Of a stretch of 64,000 bases of DNA, positions 59,847-64,000 are shown piece by piece. The notes beneath the pieces were generated by a model. The model made no database searches, was not told where the DNA came from, and saw only the letters and a list, made by a program, of their open reading frames with translations. How positions within the stretch are numbered: position 1 is the first letter of the stretch; each line of letters starts with the position of its first letter. The translations under genes were made by a program, and so were the position numbers. Source of the stretch: Roseburia_C amylophila (lineage in GTDB: Bacteria; Bacillota; Clostridia; Lachnospirales; Lachnospiraceae); assembly GCF_025567465.1 (NCBI RefSeq), contig NZ_JAOQKI010000014.1, positions 11,537 to 75,536 on the forward strand. The letters run 5' to 3'.

Positions 59847-60503
59847 CTATATTTTTATATCTACTGACTTCTTTCCACTCTCAACATACTCTCTCGTAAT
59901 GCCATCCAATGCACCCTCCGGTATTGGTTTACCCGCTTTCCATGTAGGATCAGCAGCTTTTGCGGCTTTTGCAAATGCCTGTCTGTATTGATGTTCATAT
60001 TGTTCCATTGTCCAGCCTGCTGATAAGCGGTCATCCTTATCCATTTTTCTGTATAAATTGTTATATACACTCTCCCTTTTGGTAGTATCACCATTTAGAG
60101 TACCATTTTCATTTAAGAATTCTTTCTTTGCCAGTTCAAACATTTCTTCCCGGCTACTCTCTGGAACAGAAATGATATGTTTATAACTGTTTCTGTTCTC
60201 ATCCGTTACCGCAAGTCCTGTTAATCCGGTATTCGGATCAATCCAGTCTCCATTTTTGTCATATTGGCTCATCAGGTTCTTAATTGCCTGAACATTCGTA
60301 AACATTGCACCGTTTCCATTCTTCATCATCTCACTCAATGCTGCTTTATACTTTTTACTGTTTGTGTCAATCCCTGCTGCTTTTAATTGTTTCTGTACAG
60401 AGCTGCTGTTCATTTGGGACAACTGAATATTGTTGACTAAATTTGTTTTTGATGTTCCAAATGTCGTTTGAAATAAAAAACCGTAGTCCGTAATTCTTGA
60501 CAT
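59847..60503 (-). CDS. Array protein, DUF3879-like family, copy 2
   Basis: 218 aa, the first gene of the array. N-terminus MSRITDYGFLFQTTFGTSKT; QLKAAGIDTNSKKYKAALSE, NLMSQYDKNGDWIDPNTGLT and KKEFLNENGTLNGDTTKRES are typical of proteins I remember as DUF3879; C-terminus SGKKSVDIKI. GGGAGG lies 7-8 nt before the ATG. A sigma-D-like promoter and two upstream direct repeats precede it. Confidence 0.78.
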   Translation of the reverse strand: MSRITDYGFLFQTTFGTSKTNLVNNIQLSQMNSSSVQKQLKAAGIDTNSKKYKAALSEMMKNGNGAMFTNVQAIKNLMSQYDKNGDWIDPNTGLTGLAVTDENRNSYKHIISVPESSREEMFELAKKEFLNENGTLNGDTTKRESVYNNLYRKMDKDDRLSAGWTMEQYEHQYRQAFAKAAKAADPTWKAGKPIPEGALDGITREYVESGKKSVDIKI

Positions 60504-60558
60504 AAGCGAAACCTCCCATCATTAAATTTTTTATATGTATCATCCATTTTATTTTTTT

Positions 60559-60586
60559 ATATCGACACACTCCTTCTGATATTTTA
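60559..60586 (-). promoter_or_regulatory. Sigma-D (FliA)-like promoter of the first array gene
   Basis: Minus strand TAAA (60583-60586), 16 nt, GTCGATAT (60559-60566): full match to the -35 and 7 of 8 to the -10 of the TAAA-N14-16-GCCGATAT class. It lies 56 nt upstream of the start of 59847-60503. Confidence 0.6.
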
Positions 60587-60593
60587 CCTTTTC

Positions 60594-60624
60594 TGCACCA
60601 AGTACGATTTTTTTGCACGAAGTA
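60594..60624 (-). promoter_or_regulatory. Tandem direct repeats, candidate activator site
   Basis: TGCACCAAGTA (60594-60604) and TGCACGAAGTA (60614-60624) on the plus strand, 20 bp apart, immediately upstream of the -35 of the sigma-D-like promoter. Direct repeats about two helical turns apart are the binding mode of LytTR (AgrA-type) response regulators, and an AgrC-like kinase fragment adjoins. The regulator gene itself is not in the window. Confidence 0.5.
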
Positions 60625-60631
60625 AGACTTT

Positions 60632-61210
60632 TTATGAATTGAGGAATAACTCAGCAATAAATTTATTTCCATCACTTTTCAATATTAAATTTCCATCATA
60701 TTTTTTTACACTGCTCTGAACATTCAGCAGTCCTATTCCACCGCCTTTTCCTTTCGCTGATACCGGAAAACCATTTTTCCACTTTACCTCCCCGCAGTTA
60801 TTTTCGATGCTGGCAGCTATCATTTTATGGTATGAGCCAATCTTAATCGAAATATATTTCTCTCCTTCCAGCTTCTCTGCTGCCTCAATCGCATTATCTA
60901 ATAAATTTCCAAAAATAGTTGTAATGTCGATTGGTGCAAGGAAATTCAGATTCACATTATCCACCTTTATGGTTACTGAAATACCTTTTTCCCTCATAAC
61001 GGATTCTTTATCGGTAAGAAGAATGTTTAATATTGGATTTTCTGTGTATTGAACCGGAATGAGTGGCTTTAACAGTTCTCTGATTTCCGCTGCATATTCT
61101 CCTGCCGTATTCCCCTGCTCTGCACCATATAATCCTTCGATTGCTTTAATATGCTTATTTACATCATGTAATATGTGGACGGTTTGATCATATTTTTTTG
61201 TCTGCGTCAA
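60632..61210 (-). pseudogene. AgrC-like GHKL histidine kinase, N-terminally truncated
   Basis: 192 aa from a TTG at 61210; in-frame sequence continues upstream for about 15 codons to a TGA. The H-box is HILHDVNKHIKAIEGLYG. The N-box is TIFGNLLDNAIEAAEKL and the G-box is GKGGGIGLLNVQSSVKKYDG. The six-helix sensor domain expected of AgrC-type kinases is missing. The break lies next to the mobile element that ends at about 61.3 kb, so its insertion or a deletion probably removed the sensor. It might survive as a cytoplasmic kinase fragment. Confidence 0.75.
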
Positions 61211-61316
61211 ATAGTATTCGTATTGTACCTTTGCCTGTTCCCTGCATTTTCTATATCGTCATGTTGATATTATTACTTTACTATCCTGCACACTCTCTGG
61301 GAGTGACTGTATCTAT

Positions 61317-61357
61317 CAAAAAAGAAGCCAGCAGTTTATTCACGCACTGCTGACTTC
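61317..61357 (-). terminator. Terminator of the MobA/DUF6040 operon
   Basis: A hairpin (GAAGTCAGCAGT with ACTGCTGGCTTC on the minus strand, one mismatch) followed by TTTTTT, 55 nt after the DUF6040-like stop. It lies close to the boundary with the kinase remnant. Confidence 0.65.
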
Positions 61358-61412
61358 CTATAATACTACTCATTTTATTTACTTCGCTGCGTCTCAGACA
61401 ATTTTTTTATTT

Positions 61413-62381
61413 TTAAACATAACCTCTGTTTTCCCGCCATCCCTTTACATACCACCTGATTCCAACATATACCAGTTGCACGAATAATAAGAGAAATAGC
61501 ATATTGATTGGCAATACTTCCTTTATCCAATCCCCAAAGTAGATAGCTATTGCCATACTTACAAGTATCACCATTATGGTAATCATATCCCAACAGTATT
61601 TCTTATATAGCCCTGCAATCTTTATTTCGATGAATGCCAAAAGTATTCCCACACCCACCAGACATCCACCGGAAATCAGTATTCTTATCATCCAGTATAT
61701 AATTCCGACAACGACAGGATTGGATATTCCATTGCTAACCTGTGCCACATTCTTCCCTGCCAGTATAGTCAATCCTGCAATGTTCTGTATAAAAGTGGCG
61801 ATTGTATCAAAGAATACCACGCAATCAGAAATAAATATTTTTGACCGTATCATCTGAAAAAGAGTAGTTGATACGGAATACCATATCAGCAGAAACATCA
61901 ATGCTTCATACATGGCTGTTTTTGTTTTATATCTGCCTTCCAGTTTTTCTCTCTGCGTATCATACTTTTCCTTGGCTTTCAGATAAGCTGTCTGGTTACA
62001 GTTCCCACACTTTTGATAGAGTACCGGCTTTTCAACCGGTATCTCTACTTTTTTCTGATGAGAGAGTGCATAGTCCCGTTCCTGTTCTGCCTGCCTTAGC
62101 TTATCTTGACATTCCTCTGTCATGATTTCGGCAGCGTGCGTTTTCTCTTTCTCGCTCTGCAACAATTCTTTTGTTTTCCTCAAGTCGTTCTTTAAGGCTT
62201 GAATGTTCCCTGCTCTGTTCTCGCTGTTTAACCTCTCGTTCAAGGTCAGCGATTCGTCGAGCTGCACTTTCAGTTCCTCGATAGTCCGGTCTTTCTGGTC
62301 GAGTTCTTCCTGCATCTGCTCCGTCAGCAGTAGCAGTTCTTCCAGTTGGGCGTCGCTCTTTGAGTTTTTGTATTCTGTCAT
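61413..62381 (-). CDS. DUF6040-like membrane protein of a mobilizable element
   Basis: 322 aa. A coiled coil of about 110 residues is followed by a CxxC pair (YQKCGNCNQTAYLKAKEKYD) and then four to five membrane helices (about 160-315). This layout is typical of proteins that follow MobA/MobL relaxases in Firmicute elements. The first 94 codons overlap the end of the relaxase gene in another frame. It is possibly a coupling or membrane-docking factor for transfer; function unproven. Confidence 0.75.
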   Translation of the reverse strand: MTEYKNSKSDAQLEELLLLTEQMQEELDQKDRTIEELKVQLDESLTLNERLNSENRAGNIQALKNDLRKTKELLQSEKEKTHAAEIMTEECQDKLRQAEQERDYALSHQKKVEIPVEKPVLYQKCGNCNQTAYLKAKEKYDTQREKLEGRYKTKTAMYEALMFLLIWYSVSTTLFQMIRSKIFISDCVVFFDTIATFIQNIAGLTILAGKNVAQVSNGISNPVVVGIIYWMIRILISGGCLVGVGILLAFIEIKIAGLYKKYCWDMITIMVILVSMAIAIYFGDWIKEVLPINMLFLLLFVQLVYVGIRWYVKGWRENRGYV

Positions 62382-63822
62382 CTATATCCCTCGCTTTCTC
62401 TATCTGCTGTTTAATGTCAGCAATTCGTTGTTCTGTTTCTGCAATAATCGGTTCTCGCTGTTTAATTTCTGTGCCAATTCCTGCCATTGCTGATTCTCGT
62501 CTGTAAGTTTCTGTATCTGGTCTGTCTTTTCTGCCAGAAGTATCAACAGTTCTTCTGTATCCGGTAAGATTTGAAGCAGCTCTGATAATTCTTTCTCTAA
62601 TTGCTGCAATCGTTCTTCCTGCTCCTGAAAGCACATCAGCTTCTCGTCCTTTTCCTGTATCTCCTGAAGCATCTCTGCCATGATATTCTGTTGTCCCTCT
62701 ATCTGTGTAATCATTGCTTCCATCATGGGAATTACTTCTTTGCTTTCTTCTAATGTCATTCAAACACTCCCTCCACATAGACAATGCACCGGATACCTTA
62801 CCAAAGGTTGCAATTACCTTTTGCAGCAGTGCATTTTGTTTTTTAATCATCTGGTTTTCCTCAACCTTCCATGAACCTTTCCTTATCTGTCCGGTGAGAT
62901 ATTTTTCCTCAATCTTTCTTGCATCCGCACCCTCATGAATCGTAGGGACTTTTAATTTGCCCTGTCTTTCATAAGAGCGGTGGTCAATCTGATTGTCTAT
63001 GGATAAATGCCGGTTACACATCCTAGCCCATTCGCTTCGCCATAACTCACAATTCTTTGGATTATTCCAGCCGGTAGCATCGGTCAGAACCCGTTTCCAT
63101 TGTTTTCGGTTTCTTGCCCCGACTTTCTGTACTCCGTTTTCATCAAGTACCGGAATGCGGATTCCATGCCGGTCAGGATTTTTCTTATCCTGCCACCAGT
63201 CCGGGTGGGATTCATCAACCACGATATTTCCGTCAGTATCTCTGACAAAATCCCAGTCCTTGACTTCCTTGTTGCCCCATGAGTGGTCTGGATTGAATGG
63301 TCGCATGGTTACAAGTAAATGCACATGTGGATTTCCATCGTTCTTATCGTGTATGCTCCAATCGGCACACATTCCCTTATCCACGAAAGTCTTTTGGATA
63401 TATTCGGTTGTATAATCAATCTGTTCCTGTCTGCTCCATTCTTTCGGCAGGGAAAATTCAAATGAGCGTCCAAGCTGTGCATCTGCATTTTTTTCTATCT
63501 TTAAGACCTCATTCCATAGACGCTGTTTCTGAAATGTGATTTTAAACTTTTCCAGTGCGGCATCCTTATCATCCGCTCTTTTATAACGGATAGACTGTTG
63601 AAACCTTTTTATATTTTCTTCCGGTACATGCAGCCATTCAGGAGGTGCATTTTCGCACATCATCAGACTGGTGTAGACAACTTCCTTTTTGGAAGTATAG
63701 TAACTGATCCTGCCTGTTTCCTCATTCTTCATCACATCTCCATTAAGATATGCCGATGTGGATATGACAGATTTTCCTTTACTGCGTCCGACAATCTTTA
63801 CTGTAAAATGAAATATCGCCAT
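62101..63822 (-). CDS. mobA: MobA/MobL relaxase
   Basis: 573 aa from the ATG at 63822, preceded by GAAAGGGGGAATC. The start MAIFHFTVKIVGRSKGKSVI is the MobA/MobL signature. HxHxH metal ligands are in NPHVHLLVTMRPFN, with KEWSRQEQ before. The C-terminal 150 residues are a charged coiled region that overlaps two further genes in another frame. It starts transfer by nicking oriT; the mobile element continues past the right edge of the window. Confidence 0.92.
   Translation of the reverse strand: MAIFHFTVKIVGRSKGKSVISTSAYLNGDVMKNEETGRISYYTSKKEVVYTSLMMCENAPPEWLHVPEENIKRFQQSIRYKRADDKDAALEKFKITFQKQRLWNEVLKIEKNADAQLGRSFEFSLPKEWSRQEQIDYTTEYIQKTFVDKGMCADWSIHDKNDGNPHVHLLVTMRPFNPDHSWGNKEVKDWDFVRDTDGNIVVDESHPDWWQDKKNPDRHGIRIPVLDENGVQKVGARNRKQWKRVLTDATGWNNPKNCELWRSEWARMCNRHLSIDNQIDHRSYERQGKLKVPTIHEGADARKIEEKYLTGQIRKGSWKVEENQMIKKQNALLQKVIATFGKVSGALSMWRECLNDIRRKQRSNSHDGSNDYTDRGTTEYHGRDASGDTGKGREADVLSGAGRTIAAIRERIIRAASNLTGYRRTVDTSGRKDRPDTETYRRESAMAGIGTEIKQREPIIAETEQRIADIKQQIEKARDIDDRIQKLKERRPTGRTATADGADAGRTRPERPDYRGTESAARRIADLEREVKQREQSREHSSLKERLEENKRIVAERERENARCRNHDRGMSR
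62400..62759 (-). CDS. Small coiled-coil protein nested within mobA
   Basis: 119 aa, entirely inside mobA in another frame and in the same frame as the DUF6040-like gene that starts 19 nt after it. A continuous heptad pattern (QEQEERLQQLEKELSELLQI, NSENRLLQKQNNELLTLNSR). Both frames look protein-like over 360 nt, which is unusual. I call it because coiled-coil genes at this place are known in related elements and the frame continues logically into the next gene. Confidence 0.55.
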   Translation of the reverse strand: MTLEESKEVIPMMEAMITQIEGQQNIMAEMLQEIQEKDEKLMCFQEQEERLQQLEKELSELLQILPDTEELLILLAEKTDQIQKLTDENQQWQELAQKLNSENRLLQKQNNELLTLNSR

Positions 63823-64000
63823 GATACGATTCCCCCTTTCTGCCGTATCCGGCATTGATTTCCGACAGCATCTTCTTCTGGTTTGGCAGGAGTGAAGCTG
63901 TCGGAACGCCCTCTGCGCAAGAGTGCCCCCTGCGGCATGAGCAGGTCTGGCTGAAAGCCCCGCCGACGGAACGAGCCCGGCAAGCGTAAGCGCAGACCGG
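63823..64000. other. Probable oriT region upstream of mobA
   Basis: GC-rich, gene-free. It includes GCGCAAGAGTGCCCCCTGCGG (split as GCGCAAGAG and TGCCCCCTGCGG, about 63915-63935), reminiscent of MobQ-type nic regions (AAGTGCGCCCT), and dyads around CTGTCGG/CCGACAG. Position before a MobA/MobL gene supports oriT. No experimental nic motif match can be claimed. Confidence 0.4.

Noticed and set aside
1..64000. tRNA, rRNA and CRISPR arrays.
   Set aside because: No cloverleaf with a T-loop, no rRNA-like stretch and no regularly spaced repeats were noticed on reading; a tRNAscan or CRISPR search was not possible.

Overview
The window reads as the chromosome of an anaerobic, probably motile Firmicute of the Lachnospiraceae (Roseburia/Agathobacter/Lachnospira-like). 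The grounds are a low-GC genome with strong AGGAGG ribosome-binding sites, pyruvate formate-lyase with its activase, L-lactate dehydrogenase, an anaerobic oxidative-stress set (PerR/Fur-type regulator, rubrerythrin, desulfoferrodoxin, thiol peroxidase, YaaA), c-di-GMP enzymes, a chemoreceptor, and promoters resembling sigma-D/FliA. Genus and species cannot be fixed from the sequence alone. No rRNA, tRNA or CRISPR array was seen.

Layout. 1-5.8 kb: partial AbiEi-like protein, radical SAM protein, a coiled-coil protein with a sigma-D-like promoter, and an MBOAT/SGNH acetylation pair. 5.8-8.0 kb: MATE pump with a divergent MerR regulator and a textbook 19-bp-spacer promoter. 8-14 kb: pflA, pflB and a polar amino-acid ABC transporter. 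14-18.3 kb: CPBP protease facing a Nudix plus membrane-anchored helicase operon. 18.6-23.8 kb: stress operons, with an HD-GYP-like protein and a hemerythrin remnant at the end. 24-29.7 kb: GGDEF protein, EAL protein and chemoreceptor, with a flavodoxin pseudogene. 30-33.3 kb: small housekeeping and accessory genes, ending in an ATPase pseudogene.

33.3-42.4 kb is mobile DNA. It holds a compact integrase-regulator-excisionase-relaxase element (33.3-37.8 kb), an SdpR/SdpI-like pair with two identical operators, and a group II intron sitting inside an inverted duplication of a small DUF6061-like gene plus an att-like site.

42.7-60.5 kb is the most unusual part. About seventeen minus-strand genes, interrupted by one IS110 element, encode proteins without Sec signals or membrane segments. 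Many share a short N-terminus of the type M-x-I-(S/T)-x-N-Y-S, and many share a C-terminal tail of the type (F/V)-D-(I/M)-K-(A/I). They fall into several paralogous families, and gene scraps of the same families lie between them. Several carry a hairpin leader with a near-constant loop. Two to three have sigma-D-like -10 elements. The array also contains an AgrD-like peptide gene with an agrB scrap, and a truncated AgrC-like kinase lies upstream of it. Tandem 11-bp repeats sit just upstream of the first gene's sigma-D-like promoter. My working hypothesis is a motility- and quorum-controlled repertoire of proteins exported without a Sec signal, possibly through the flagellar export apparatus (the N-termini resemble FlgM), diversified by recombination of cassettes. 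The gene 2382-3287 may be an outlying member.

61.3-64 kb is the edge of a second mobile element (MobA/MobL relaxase with two nested or overlapping genes). Its insertion probably removed the N-terminus of the AgrC-like kinase.
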